A stretch of 64,000 nt of DNA. Source: Anadara kagoshimensis. Its lineage: Eukaryota > Mollusca > Bivalvia > Arcoida > Arcidae. This document shows, piece by piece, positions 12,432 to 24,247 of the stretch (the first letter of the stretch is position 1; the number at the start of each line of letters is the position of its first letter). A program made the translations under genes and the position numbers. The stretch is taken from the NCBI GenBank assembly GCA_021292105.1, contig CM037864.1, positions 48,062,094-48,126,093 on the forward strand, given 5' to 3'. The notes beneath the pieces were generated by a model, which did not search any database, was not told the DNA's origin, and saw only the letters and a list, made by a program, of their open reading frames with translations.

Positions 12432-12618
12432 CAGTAAAACCTCGATTCATCGCCACCATTTGTTCAGTCAAATTTTGGCGTTATAAAGGGGTTTGGCAAT
12501 AAATCGAGGGAGGCTCATAAAAAAATACATAAACAAAATGGATTTTGGGACTTCAAAATAGTGTGGCGATAAGCGAGGTGGCAAAGTTATCGAGGGGCAT
12601 TATAACGAGGTTTTACTG
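12432..12618. mobile_element. 187-bp pogo/Tigger-type MITE
   Basis: The left end is CAGTAAAACCTCGAT and the right end is ATAACGAGGTTTTACTG. They are inverted repeats flanked by TA on both sides (12430-12431, 12619-12620). The CAGTAAAACCTCG end and TA duplication are typical of pogo/Tigger-like Tc1-mariner relatives. Internal CGAGG/CGATAA motifs repeat near both ends. It is too short to encode transposase. Confidence 0.85.
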
Positions 12619-12985
12619 TATAACCTTTTGAGCTTTGCCTGGACAAAGTAGCTGTTGTGCCATTCTCATGGCATGGATGTCATTGTCAGTTAATGTTTGT
12701 TTTTGATGGACTAGATGTAAAGGCATGCTGGTGTGTGTGTGTGCTCATATGCTAGATTATTCATTATATTGTATTTTATTATGATAATAACAGCTAATAT
12801 GCCTGTTTGTGTCATTTCCTTTATGCTCTAACCCATACTCATTATTACTAAAACCCTGTTTTTCAGAGATTGTGGCCACATTTTACAATTTATTTCTAGT
12901 GGCATCATCAGAAATATTGTAATTTTTTGTGAAATGTGACTACAATCTCTATAAAACCAGGTTTCAGTAAAAATGAATATGGTTT

Positions 12986-13185
12986 TGACCACTATGGTAG
13001 ATCCATTGGTAGAGTGCTTGCTCTATATGTCAGTTTTTTTAACCTTTGCAAGGTTCTGGCCAAGACTTGAAAATAGGAAGCATCTTTTCTTTAGCCAAGA
13101 ATCATTCAAAGGGTCTTGAGGAAGAGACCTTAAAACAAATGAAAAAATTGGCACTCTGTGATGTCGTGTTGTTAAGGATGATGCA
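12986..13185 (+). mobile_element. tRNA-derived SINE, family 1, partial
   Basis: The head CCACTATGGTAGATCCATTGG with GTAGAGTGCTTGCTCTATATG is tRNA-like (box A). It is followed by a diverged body (GGCCAAGACTTGAAAATAGG, TTTAGCCAAG, AAGGGTCTTGAGG). The tail is lost. Confidence 0.65.
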
Positions 13186-13304
13186 CAGAGACATATGTAT
13201 TCCTACGCTGTAGCGATCTCTTGTGTTTTACATGCTACTGTTGTAAAAGTATTGAATGCATTGATTTTTTATAAAAATAATCTTTGGATTATGAGAAATA
13301 ATAT

Positions 13305-13440
13305 TTTTCCTTTTATTATCGAAAAATAACAGCATTGGACATTTCCCACATGTAACATGATTGCCCATGCGAATTACTGGTATGTAGTGTGCAAAATGTC
13401 CAATTTCTTCATTTTTCTATAATAAAAAGAAAAATTGATT
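13305..13440. repeat. 130-bp imperfect palindrome (foldback MITE-like)
   Basis: Left arm ATTTTTCCTTTTATTATCG, AAAAATAACAGCATTGGACA and right arm TGTCCAATTTCTTCATTTTT, CTATAATAAAAAGAAAAAT pair over about 45 bp with a few mismatches, leaving a loop of about 40 bases (ACATGTAACATGATTGCCCA region). No TA or longer flank duplication is obvious. Confidence 0.75.
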
Positions 13441-13988
13441 TCATTTGTATAATAAAAAATGATTGGTTTAGGGGTGAACTAAATTGTGTCTCAAGTTATG
13501 TGTAATTTACAGTTGATTTGTAAGTCATCAAGACAGATAATAACCAAAATATGTTATATATCATGTTCACAGAAATGAAATGAAAGAAAGCAGCATTTTT
13601 GATGTTTCATAACCATGTTCTAAAGTAAGAGAAAGGAGGAAAAACATAAAAAATGTGTATCATTGTAAATTAAGTTGATTGGTACAAGTAATGGTGTTTT
13701 ATACACAAGACAAGATTATTTGAGTTAAAGTGAGTTTGTTGATCCTGGAATGGTAAAGGAAATAAGAGTTTATGGGAGAAAAACCTGCCTTCAGACAAAG
13801 ACTCTAAAGAAAGAACTGTGTGCACTTTCCTACACAATACAACAACTCAACCAAAATGTCTAACAAAAATATATAAGCTTGTCAATACTTGATAGATATG
13901 GCATTGAGAATTACTGTATACAACATGCAGTCAAACTTAAAATGATTTATCCCCCTTGAAAACAACAAGACTGTGCTTTAACCTCTGG

Positions 13989-14744
13989 ATGTGCACTGAA
14001 GCATGTTCATTATACAGATCACAGCACTTCTCACTGCCTAGGATGTGCACTGAAGCATGTTCATTATACAGATCACAGCACATCTCAATGCCTAGGATGT
14101 GCACTGAAGCATGTTCATTATACAGATCACAGCACATCTCATTGCCTAGGATGTGCACTGAAGCATGTTCATTATACAGATCACAGCACATCTCAATGCC
14201 TAGGATGTGCACTGAAGCATGTTCATTATACAGATCACAGCACATCTCAATGCCTAGGATGTGCACTGAAGCATGTTCATTATACAGATCACAGCACATC
14301 TCAATGCCTAGGATGTGCACTGAAGCATGTTCATTATACAGATCACAGCACTTCTCACTGCCTAGGATGTGCACTGAAGCATGTTCATTATACAGATCAC
14401 AGCACTTCTCACTGCCTAGGATGTGCACTGAAGCATGTTCATTATACAGATCACAGCACTTCTCACTGCCTAGGATGTGCACTGAAGCATGTTCATTATA
14501 CAGATCACAGCACTTCTCACTGCCTAGGATGTGCACTGAAGCATGTTCATTATACAGATCACAGCACATCTCAATGCCTAGGATGTGCACTGAAGCATGT
14601 TCATTATACAGATCACAGCACATCTCAATGCCTAGGATGTGCACTGAAGCATGTTCATTATACAGATCACAGCACATCTCAATGCCTAGGATGTGCACTG
14701 AAGCATGTTCATTATACAGATCACAGCACTTCTCACTGCCTAGG
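13989..14744. repeat. 54-bp minisatellite, 14 complete units
   Basis: Each unit is 54 bp, starting ATGTGCACTGAAGCATGTTC and ending TGCCTAGG. Two main variants differ at four bases near the end: type A CACATCTCAATGCC and type B CACTTCTCACTGCC, plus one A-like unit with CATTGCC. Unit order is B A A' A A A B B B B A A A B. Because 54 is divisible by 3, every frame without a stop in one unit stays open across the array, which explains 250-280-codon open frames on both strands. I do not call these genes: they have no non-repeat domain, splice or initiation context. Confidence 0.95.
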
Positions 14745-15340
14745 TTTAAACTACACTCAGGGCAGAATCTTAGTGTGAGAAAGTTTGTTAGTTAACTTGC
14801 TGATTGTGTGTTGATTTTCCAGGCACTCCAATTTCCTCCACAATCCCTGACCTGACTGTTAACATAAGTGATAGATTCTTGACTACGACATAAAAGTCCC
14901 ATTACTCCACTACAACCCTATATTTGTGTCTAGTACCTACATACATAATCATGGCAGATAGACAATTATAAGTAGTGTGTTATAAATCATGTCCGCAGAA
15001 ACCAGAATGAAAAATGACACAAGAGTCAAGTATTTTTGTACGATTCTCTGATATTTTTGCAAACAAGCTACAAAATAATGGATAAAGGTGCAAGGTAATA
15101 AATCTAGGTAATTATATAAGTAAATATTTGTCATTTTATGCTAAGTCAGTGTACTCTGCCTGTCTTACTCCAAATAATTACACAAATCCATTATGACATT
15201 ATCATTTATTATACTGCCTCTTCCTATTTTTTTATGTGCGGCTAAAAGCTCCATTTTCCTTCACTAGAGTACATAACAAATGGTAATCATGGATATAAGT
15301 GGAGCTTAATCACAAGAAATCATTAAGTTTTCTAGAATTA
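14745..15340. other. AT-rich spacer
   Basis: A stretch at 14815-14860 (GGCACTCCAATTTCCTCCAC) resembles part of the SINE-like repeat near 34860. Nothing else is recognised. Confidence 0.5.
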
Positions 15341-15434
15341 TGACAATATGCTTTAGTATGACCTGTTTTATGACAATATGATTTAGTATGACCTGTTTTA
15401 TGACAATATGATTTAGTATGACCTGTTTTAGTAT
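15341..15434. repeat. 30-bp tandem repeat, three units
   Basis: Units of ATGACAATATG[AC]TTTAGT plus ATGACCTGTTTT repeat three times almost without change. Confidence 0.9.
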
Positions 15435-15600
15435 AATCTTTCATGGTAGCTATGGCATGTTTAAGAACCCTCCCTGCACATTGAAATTTAGTCCAATTCG
15501 AAGGTTAAAATTTCTGTCACTTCACATGTAGCTGAAGACATCACAATGTAAATGAAGTATTCTTGACTGGACTAGTCTTTGTAAAAACCCATTCATTTAA
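15435..15600 (+). mobile_element. SINE family 1, 3' fragment
   Basis: It shares GAAGGTTAAAATTTCTGTCA, CTTCACATGTAGCTGAAGAC and TTCTTGACTGGACTAGTC with the 3' half of the copy at 18149-18430. The head is missing. Confidence 0.65.
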
Positions 15601-15949
15601 TCTTTATACCTAAAATTGTCTGCCAAAATTTCTCTGGAAGCAAATGGTAATGAAACAGATTTCACACACTTTTAACAAACCAGTGCTATCTTCTTAAAAC
15701 TGTGTTGACAAGTTATTGTAAAGGAAAACTGATTTATCCTTGTGTTGATTGATTGTCTGTAATGGGTTTTTGACTTTGTTAAAAGAGGTTTAAATTTTAA
15801 CTCCATGAAATATTTTCTGTCGGTGTTTGCATGATAAGGACCAAATTCATATTTTAAGATTGTTGTTTCTATTCAAGTCAACTACAACATATGCATACAG
15901 GTCCATGTTTAAAACACAATACTGGCAAATTAATCAAAACACCTGAACC

Positions 15950-16145
15950 TCCAACCACCATGGAAGTAAAGCAATGCTCCAGAAGATTAAACCTTCCTTA
16001 CAGAGACAACAAGCCTATCAATAATAATTATTATGATAATGCCATAAAACTTTTTGAGAACCTTGGTGAGCTCAGGTTTGCAATATCCCTAATCCAACAA
16101 TATATTTGTAGCTGCAGCTTGCTTTGTTGTATAAAGTGCCCATAG
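15950..16145 (-). pseudogene. Retroelement-like coding fragment, copy 1
   Basis: The minus strand reads a frame-broken version of the coding fragment best preserved at 51215-51430: the block matching KKFYG is intact (AAAAGTTTTATGG), but a stop and a run of ATT-type codons follow. One of four dispersed copies in this window. Confidence 0.6.
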
Positions 16146-16484
16146 TGAGTAAATCTAGCTTAAATGTGTTTTCCTTTATGTGGCTTATTTGGAAGCACCG
16201 GTTTTGGTAAATATTCTTGTTATTATCTACTGTATTGTGTACAGGTTATCAACCTCCTATCTGTAAAGTAGTGCAATGTAGTACTGTACTGTTATCCCTC
16301 ATTATAAGTACAGGTGTTGGCCATCACTATCAGTATACAATAGTACCTACATACTGTACTGCTTCACACTATAAACACAGCATCTCTTAAACTAAAGAAT
16401 TAACAATACTTAATCAAAACACAGTAATTTATCACCTGTGGTAACTGAACCAAGTCAACTACACATCCTGGTGTTTTTAATAAA

Positions 16485-16530
16485 TTATTAAATATTAGGG
16501 AATTATAAATATTAGGGAATATTCAATTTC
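16485..16530. repeat. Short direct repeat AAATATTAGGGAAT
   Basis: Two adjacent copies of TAAATATTAGGGAAT occur within an AT-rich stretch. Confidence 0.7.
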
Positions 16531-16795
16531 TTATTATTTATTAGAATTTTATGTATTTTAGTACAAGCCACTTAAATGCTTCAATTACGCTAATTTTATG
16601 AATCTATCCCATCATTCATCAGTAGAGACATCTGGGTAATCTCCGTTAGTCTTCCGAGGGTTTTACCGCTGTTACTGCCCCGGTGATTATTAATGAGTAT
16701 TATATGAATGTTAATTATTATAGTAACTTGTTTACTTATGGCGATCTCCTTATCTCTTAATTACTGGATATATAATAAAACCCTGATGATATACA

Positions 16796-16880
16796 AGGAT
16801 AATAGTCAACAAGTCCACCATTATCATCTTGTATACGAGGATAATAGTCCACAAGTCCACAATTATCATCTTGTACAAGT
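16796..16880. repeat. Tandem duplication, 45-bp unit
   Basis: Two copies of AGGATAATAGTC[AC]ACAAGTCC plus A[CA][CA]ATTATCATCTTGTA lie side by side. They account for the repeated sequence in the small open frame here. Confidence 0.85.
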
Positions 16881-17350
16881 TAGGGAAATATTTACAATTA
16901 CTGTAAGCCAACTTTTATTTGTGTGCTATTTACTTTCCTGTGTTTCGCAAGGACAAAATAATCAAGAAAGTTAATCGTCGCGAACTTGTTTTTTTTTAAA
17001 AATGGTACTGTTTATACCAAATATTCAGCTAAAGTCCATATCTGGAAAGTTAATAGTCACTAAATGGTTTTAGTTAGAGAATATTCATGACTAAAACTTG
17101 GTTTACAGTAGTTGCTTGGTTACAATGTTGTTTAACATAATCATATTAGCAAAGCTAATTTAAATTCATACACAAAATAAATATGATCTTAATGCACAAG
17201 GTGATCCATTATATATATTCTAATTCAAGTCTACATGAATTTACTCAAATTATAATTTGCAATAAAATTTGTAGAATATATTTCTCATCTCTATTTTTTT
17301 CTAAAATGTCAACTTTGTTGATTTCCAAAACAAATTGAGTTCATAATTGT
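16881..17350. other. AT-rich spacer containing a dispersed repeat
   Basis: A segment at 17010-17112 (CCAAATATTCAGCTAAAGTCC, TTGGTTTACAGTAGT) is a diverged copy of one at 48303-48410. Nothing else is recognised. Confidence 0.5.
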
Positions 17351-17835
17351 GGTTTTACTGTAAAGTAACCATCTATGTAGAAAATGAAACCACCCACAAA
17401 GATTAGTCTTTTAGAATCCATTACTTTATATTTCGGGTAAAATGATCCTCTATTTAAACCACCTGTCCACAAACATCAGTGTTTTTAGAGACCAATTGCT
17501 TTATATTTTAGCCAAATTAAACCTCTGTATTAAAGCCATTCGACCACATACAACAGTTGTTTAAGCTCTTAATGCTTTATATGTCAGTAAAATTGAACCT
17601 CTGTATTAAGGCCATCTGACCACAAATTCCAGTTGTTCACCATCTCAATGCTTTAAATTTAAGATTAATTAAAACCTCTGTTTTAAGAATACCTTTTTGG
17701 AAACTGGTGGTTTAAGGTTCTATTGCTTTACATTCCAGTGAAACTGAACCTTTGAATAAAAACCACCTGCTCATGAAAACCACTTTCCTTTATTCTCTAA
17801 TAGGAAAGTCTTTATAGACAGGTTTTACTGTATGT
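17350..17835. repeat. Degenerate tandem repeat, about 87-bp unit, five copies
   Basis: Diverged units share AATTGCTTTATATTT, AAATTGAACCTCTGTATTAA and CCATCTGACCACAAA. The array begins and ends with GGTTTTACTGTA. The same closing block (TATAGACAGGTTTTACTGTA) recurs near 33590 and 55600, so the ends belong to a dispersed family. Confidence 0.75.
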
Positions 17836-18148
17836 TTATTTCATTATAACAATGTTAAGATATATATATTTATCTGAAAGTCAACCACCAGATGATGAAT
17901 TTTTCTCCTAGATAATTTGATTTTAAAAACCCTAGGCAATATTTCAAAAAACTGCAAATTATAGAATAAATGACATTTCTGGTGACATTCAATATTTCAA
18001 AGCAACATATTAAAATAACTGGGAGCTACAATTTAGTATTTTTAAAGAGTACTGATAGATGTTTAAAGACAAAAACAATTTTACTTTGCCTTTCAAAATT
18101 CTGAAGTTTTATAGTCTCTGTATGGCTTGTTTCATGTTTTGTACTAAC

Positions 18149-18430
18149 TAACCACTGTGGTAGCCCAGTTTGTAGTGTTCACTCCATATGTGGGTGGTCG
18201 TGGGTTAGAACCTTGGCTGCCTTTGACCAAGACTTGTAGTGACTGTTCTTTCTCCAAGCACTTGGCATTAGAATAAGACATGGGGTCCTTTAGATGATAC
18301 CTTAAAAACCAATGCCTCGTGTCATAAGGCACACTTCTAAGGTCGAAATTTCTGCCACTTCACCTTTAGCTGGTGACATCTGAATGTAAGTGCAAATTTT
18401 CTTGACTGGGTCGTAAAACTACATTTAAGC
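18149..18430 (+). mobile_element. tRNA-derived SINE, family 1
   Basis: The head has CCACTGTGGTAGCCCAGTTTG (box A-like), then GTGGGTTAGAACC (box B-like). The body has TTGACCAAGACTTG, CCAAGCACTTGGCATTA and AGCTGGTGACATCTGAATG, and the tail is TTCTTGACTGGGTCGTAAAA. It is one of the more complete copies, though the promoter boxes are mutated. Confidence 0.8.
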
Positions 18431-18649
18431 AATAAGTCAATCATGTTTTGTACTGGACATTTTGTTTGTTTTACAGCTGTATTCTTGATATTAGCAAGTA
18501 TATCTTTGGGCATCAGGGGCACCTTACCATGTCCTCCATGAATATAAATACATATGTATACAGTGTCTGAAACAATAAACCACTCCACTTTATAACCATC
18601 TACCTTTTTTATAGTTTGATAGTCTACTAGATGTCTTTTCAAGTAAACT

Positions 18650-19400
18650 CCCTGAGACGGACTTTATTTGTTTTTATGGAAATTATTTATTTTCAGACAA
18701 TTCTAACACATATTTATAATTTGCATAATGGCATAGACAGAAAAAATTAAAACACTACATTACCAAGACGATTGCATTAAAAAATAATTTTCTGCTGCAG
18801 TGTATTCTCCTAAAAGTATTTATTAAAATCTGCAGTTATTTATATTTTAAAGTATGGATCTTTGTCAAAATTCTGTAATTGATGAGATTAAAATAAGTCA
18901 CCTCAGAAAATTTTGGACCTGTGCTCTGCTTTGTTTGTTTAGATGGTTATTACTGTATAATGCTTATATTTTGCTGTGGTTTTATTTTTCGCTATGTCTG
19001 CGGTCCGGTGTATTTCCACAAAAATACATGGGTATTAACAGCCCTTTAATCTTGCTATAGTCATTTTCCTTTAATCAGATAAGACCACGAAAAATATGAC
19101 AATGCGAATATACTAGCCATCATCAAACAAACCAATAAAAAATTTGACACCATGAAAAATAAAGCAAAATATGTAAGTAAAATCCAGACATTTCTAATTT
19201 AATGGAAATTACATCATGTATTTCTTTACCAGACAATTGCAACTTGCATAATACTATAAACCATTAGACAAAAAAATAAACTTATCTATATTACGAGACA
19301 ATTGCACTTAATGTGAATCTTTTAGAGCAGTGTAGTTCTCCTCAAATTAATTAGTAAAAACTGCAGTAATTTATATCTTTCAGCGTGGATCTTCATAAAA
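18650..19400. repeat. Imperfect direct duplication, about 540-bp spacing
   Basis: Blocks from 18667-18890 (ATGGAAATTA, CAGACAATT, GCATAAT, AGTGTATTCTCCT, CTGCAGT.ATTTATAT, GGATCTT.......AAATTCTGT) recur in the same order at 19200-19415. It is an old duplication with no coding content. Confidence 0.7.
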
Positions 19401-20729
19401 ATTCTGTCATTATTCATATACCATTAAACCGTGTTAAACCGATCAATTTTCAAGAAAAAACCCAAACCTATTTGGCAAAAATTCAACTTAATAAAGTCAG
19501 ACAAAGTACAACCTGTAGAGTAACCTTTAGAGGGTAGAAAGTTAACTAGTACAAACAGTGGTTAGTATTGGTAGTAATTTTGACATACATTACAATACAA
19601 ATGGTCCATGTTGCGAGTACTTTTTGAATTCTTTGAAGTGCAAATTGTTTGTATTGGAAGCATCATTGAAGTACTTTAAAGTGCAAATGGTTGATAAAGA
19701 AAGTATTATTAGACAATATTTACAATTGCAATATCTTTCCTTCAATAAAGTATTTGATGTTGACTATACTTTGCAACTTCATAGAGACATTGCTCTACGT
19801 GCTGACGTGATGATGTCAGATGTCAAATGCTCTCGTTGACTGACAGGAGACAACCCTTTTTTATGAAAAGGTGACCAACAGCACATTTCAAAATTGTTTT
19901 CAAATTAACATGGATAATGTAAGACAGCAATAAAATTGATTTCATAAATATTGTAAATATATGAAATAAGGTAATTTTCCAATGTCTTTATGAACTTGCA
20001 AAGTGTAATGGGCTGTCTCAAATTGCAGACAAGGCGAAGCAATAATAAGTGGATATTGGAAATAGTTTTGCATTCTTTGCAGCAGATATCAATTGTGTTT
20101 TGGCATACCATTATGATACCTGCAAAAGGCTGTATTTGAAGCTATATGACCAATGTGATAATTTCTCTATTGTCTTTTGTCCTTTTCTATGCAGCAATAT
20201 ACCTGCTTTTCCTGCTTATTGTTTTTTTTTACAATCATTAAACTATGGTAGAACTTGTTCCCACTACAGGTACTTTATTTTAGGGATGAAATCTAATGTT
20301 TTTGTTCTTCAGGCTGGTATAAAGACAGGTATAATGAGCAGCAAAGCTGTTAATGTATAATTTGCTATTCCCGACTTTAGTCAAACCAGCCTGGAGAACA
20401 CAAAAACAATTTCATTTCCTATATTGACAATCCTAAAAAATTCCACTTATTTAATAAAATTTAAAAGATAGAAAGATAGATATCTTTAAACTGCACCATT
20501 TTGACACTTCACATCTGGTTTTACATGAAGATGAACAGCACAAATTGAATTTTAGTCCCTATTGAAGGTCACTGACATTTGACACAGTTTCCCAGTGTTT
20601 GCTGATAAACCCCAATGCAGTTTACCAAGATCAAGGATTAATTGCATTATCATTTGTCATGGAATTGTGTCCCTAGTCTCTCTGACATATAAAAGTCTGC
20701 CTCTAAGGCACACTAAAATCATTTTGAAT
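19401..20729. other. AT-rich spacer
   Basis: Open frames of about 93-103 codons (19558-19839 and 20049-20360) have no recognisable domain, no splice-site support and low-complexity composition, so they are not called. Confidence 0.5.
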
Positions 20730-20880
20730 GTAAAATATACAATAAAGAAGTGCAGATTACCCATATATAATTGACTCAGGGATATTGCTTTCATAGGCTT
20801 AACGAGCCCTCAAAAAGTTTTATGGCCGTCATCACAGTATTGTTGATGCCTCTGTATTCAAAATTATTCTGCATGTTCCT
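20730..20880 (+). pseudogene. Retroelement-like coding fragment, copy 2
   Basis: It shares TTGACTCAGGGATATTG and the exact block CCCTCAAAAAGTTTTATGGC, followed by CGTCATCACAGTATTGTTGA, with the copy at 51215-51430. An internal segment is deleted and the frame is broken. Confidence 0.7.
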
Positions 20881-21201
20881 TTCACTCTTAATTTTAGCTG
20901 AATTTGCCAATTTTCAAAGGTTTCGATTTTTCTTTTAGTTTTTGATATCAACATGAATTGATATATTGTTTTTGATTGACATAACAAATGGTTGGTGTAG
21001 CAAATATTTATAATGTAAAATTAGCCAGTATTTTTTTATTTTACTTTACATTATAAGTGGTCGGTATCAGTAGTATTTTGGCAGTATTCAATCTAGATGG
21101 GGCCATGGAACCATTGTCCCCTAATTTTGCAAAATGATCCCATTGTTCAGGCCTTAGTGGGGAATATCTATATTATTTTAATGTAAAAATATTGGTTATA
21201 G

Positions 21202-21644
21202 CAGGGTTCTTACAGGCCTGGAAAAGACCTTAAATTTTGAGGTTTGCCATAAAAAGCCCCTAAAAACAAGTCTGACCCTAAAAATCCCTTGAATTTATCC
21301 TGAAGGCCCTAAAAAGCCCTTGAATTTGGCCAGTTGGGTGTCTGTATTTTGATATTAAGTGGTTGCAAATAGACTGATATAAATAAATAAATTAATCAAT
21401 TAATTATGTTGAAATGAGCAATTTAAAAGTACCTAGCCTACCCGACTGCCCAACTTCAACCTTATCCACTTTAAGTGTCGTTACTATGGACAAATAAGTA
21501 ATTGTTTTATTGATATAACTGCATTTGCACCAATATATTTTTGCTAAAATTGTCTTTCTGATTAGGCCTTAATTTGCAAATAAGACCCTGAAAAGACCCT
21601 AAAAAGTCCTTAAATTTGGAGTCCAAATGTCTGTACGAACCCTG
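21202..21644. mobile_element. 443-bp MITE with CAGGGTTC ends and TATAG target duplication
   Basis: Left end CAGGGTTCTTACAG and right end CTGTACGAACCCTG are inverted repeats with one mismatch. TATAG flanks both sides (21197-21201 and 21645-21649). Direct and inverted internal blocks of CCCTAAAAA..CCCTTGAATTT are present on both sides of the middle. The CAGGGTTCGTACAG-type end is characteristic of hAT relatives; the 5-bp duplication matches the other CAGGG element at 4820-5229. Confidence 0.8.
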
Positions 21645-22593
21645 TATAGTGTTTTAGATGAATTTGTTTTTAAAAAGCTCGCCTCTAAAAAAATCCTAGA
21701 TTGAACATTGTTTTTGACATACTTTACACCACAAATGTTCCATGTCAAGAGTATTTGTTCAGTTGATCTATATATCGAGATTACATGCGTCATTAAAAGA
21801 TATCTTTAATTTAAAATAAAGTATCATATTAAAAAAGGATTCATCTTAAGATAAAAGTACTGTTAAGTTATATACAGACACTTGTATATGATGTATATTT
21901 CACAGTTATTTGACTTATATTTGGCATTAAATAAAATCATCCAGGCTTAATTTTAATGCATATACAGTTGAATCTCGTTATCTCGAACTCGGATATCTCG
22001 AACTACCGGATATCTCGAACTTTTTTAAAAAGTCCGAACAGAGTTGTCCTTTATTAAACCAAAATCACTCCGGTTATCTCGAACTCGGATATCTCGAATT
22101 ATCGGATATGTCGAACAATATTTTCGTCCCCTTGAATGAAAATCCTAGGAAAATTACATTCGTTAACTCGAACAAAAAATTTAGGAAAATTAAATTTGTT
22201 AACTCGAACAAAAAATTTTGAGAAATCAAATTTGTCAGTGCCTACAGATTTTTTGGTAGAAAAAACACATTCCGACATAAATAAAATATTTGACTGTCGG
22301 CCTCGTGTTGATTTTAAAATTACAACATTGCACTGACCTCCCAATTTCCTTAAGCCCTTAATTATTATCCCTTGCATAAATAATTAAACCATCAAGGAGA
22401 TTAGCAGGTGTTATAATTACTGCCAGGCTGAACATGGCTTCCGAAAGCGTGTGAAGTGAACATTACTCAATACAACCGGAAGTTTTGGGTGATTAAAGTA
22501 AACAAAGCGAAACTGGTATGGAGACTAAAGCGGACTCCACTATTTCATGTATTTGTCGGCTAATAACAAGTAACGGATAATCTCCCGATTTTT

Positions 22594-24247
22594 AGCTCAC
22601 CTGGCCGAAGGCCATGTGAGCTTTTGCCATCACTTGGCGTCCGTCGTCATCCGTCGTCGTCGTCCGTCCGTAAACTTTTCACATTTTGACTATCTCCTCT
22701 GACACCACTGGAGCAATTTTAACCAAACTTTACAGGAATGATGTATGGAAGGTCCTTCACTTAGATTGCCGAAATTTTTTTGATCCGCCAAAAAACATGG
22801 CTGCCAGCACAGAAGATAGTTTAACATTGGACCCTATGGGAAAAATGCATGTTTAACCATTTCCTCAGACATGACTGAAGAAAATTTAACCAAACTTTAC
22901 AGGAATGGTGTAAGGAAGGTCCTTTATTTGGATTGCCAAAATTTTTCTGATCCGTCAAAAAACATGGCTGCCAGCGCAGAAGATAGTTTAACATTGGACC
23001 CTATGGGAAAAGCATATATTTTCTATCTTCTTTGAAACCGCTGAGCTAATTTGAACCAAACTTTACAGGAATAATGTTTGTAAGGTCATTTACTAAGATT
23101 GCCCAAATTTTTCTGATCCGCCAAAAAAAAATGGCTGCCAGGGCCAAACAAAGTTTAACATTGGGCCCTATGGGAAAACGCACATCTTGGCTATCTCCTC
23201 TGAAACGACTGAAGCGAATTCAATTAAACTTTACAGGAATGGTGTATGTAAGGTCTTTTGCAAAGATTGCCGAAATTTTTCTGATCCGCCTAAAAACATG
23301 GCTGCCAGCGGGGAACATAGTTTAACATTGGACCCTATGGGAAAACACATTTTTGCTATCTACTCTGAAACTATTGAAGCAAACTTAACCAAACTTTAGA
23401 GAAATGATGTATTGGAGGTCCTTCACAAAGATTGCCAAAATTTTTCTGATCCGCCTAAAAACATGGCCGCCAGCGCAGAAGATAGTTTAACATTGGACCC
23501 TATGGGAAAAATGAATTTTTGGCTATCTCCTCAGAAATCACTGAAGCGAATTTAACCAAACTTCACAGAAATGATGTATAGAAGGTCCTTTACTTAGATT
23601 GCCAAAATTTTTCTGATCTGCCAAAAAACATGGCCGCCAACGCAGAAGATAGTTTAATATTGGACCCTATGGGAAAAGCATATATATGCTATCTCCTCTG
23701 AAGCTAGTGAAGCAAATTGAATCAAACTTTACAGGAATGATGTATAGAAGGTCCTTTACATAGATTGCCAAAATTTTTCTGATTGGCCAAAAACATGGCT
23801 GCCAGTGCAAAAGATAGTTTAACATTGGACCCTATGGGAAAAAACGCATTTTTGACTATGTCCTCAGAAATGACTGAAGCAAATTTAACAAAACTTCACA
23901 GGAATGATGTATAGAAGGTCCTTTACTTAGATTGCCAAAATTTTTCTGATCCGCAAAAAGACATGGCTGCCAGCGCAAAAGATGGTTAAACATTGGACCC
24001 TGTGGGAACAACACGTTTTTGACTGTCCTCAGAAATGACTGAAGCAAATTGAACCAAACTTTACAGGAATGATGTATAGAAGGTCCTTTACATAGATTGC
24101 CAAAATTTTTCTGATCTGCCATAAAACATGGCTGCCAGCGGAGAACGTTGTTTCACATTGGACCCTATTGGAAAAGCATATATACAAATTTGCTTTAAAA
24201 GCATTTTAGTCAGGTGAGCGATACAGGCTCATCCTGAGCCTCTGGTT
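22594..24247 (+). mobile_element. E1: Helentron-associated/'pearl'-like tandem-repeat element
   Basis: After a T run it starts AGCTCACCTGGCC-GAA-GGCCATGTGAGCT, a near-perfect hairpin. A (CCGTCGT)n-like CpG-rich stretch follows, then nine units of about 165 bp. It ends CAGGTGAGCGATACAGG with the hairpin AGGCTCA-TCC-TGAGCCT and CTGGTT. GCTCACCTG near the start and CAGGTGAGC near the end form subterminal inverted repeats. This layout fits non-autonomous Helentron-associated elements, with a 3' hairpin, subterminal inverted repeats and a minisatellite core, and the 'pearl' elements described in bivalves. No Rep/helicase is encoded. Family assignment is by structure only. Confidence 0.75.
22680..24180. 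repeat. E1 tandem core, nine units of about 165 bp
   Basis: Units contain CTATCTCCTCTGAAA, AAACTTTACAGGAATGATGT, AAGGTCCTT, GATTGCCAAAATTTTTCTGA, ACATGGCTGCCAGCGCAGA and TAACATTGGACCCTATGGGA. Units are diverged by point changes and small indels. Open frames through the array are by-products of few stops in the unit. Confidence 0.9.

Noticed and set aside
12254-12502. Hydrophobic open frame resembling a membrane protein start
   Set aside because: AT-rich composition gives Ile/Leu-rich frames by chance, and the frame runs into a MITE.
13937-14795. Long open frames (253 codons minus, 279 codons plus) of Cys-rich 18-residue repeats
   Set aside because: They exist because the 54-bp unit length is a multiple of three and the unit has few stops; both strands are equally open and there is no supporting gene structure.
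16708-16974. 88-codon frame with hydrophobic ends
   Set aside because: Its middle is a 45-bp tandem duplication, with no splice or homology support.
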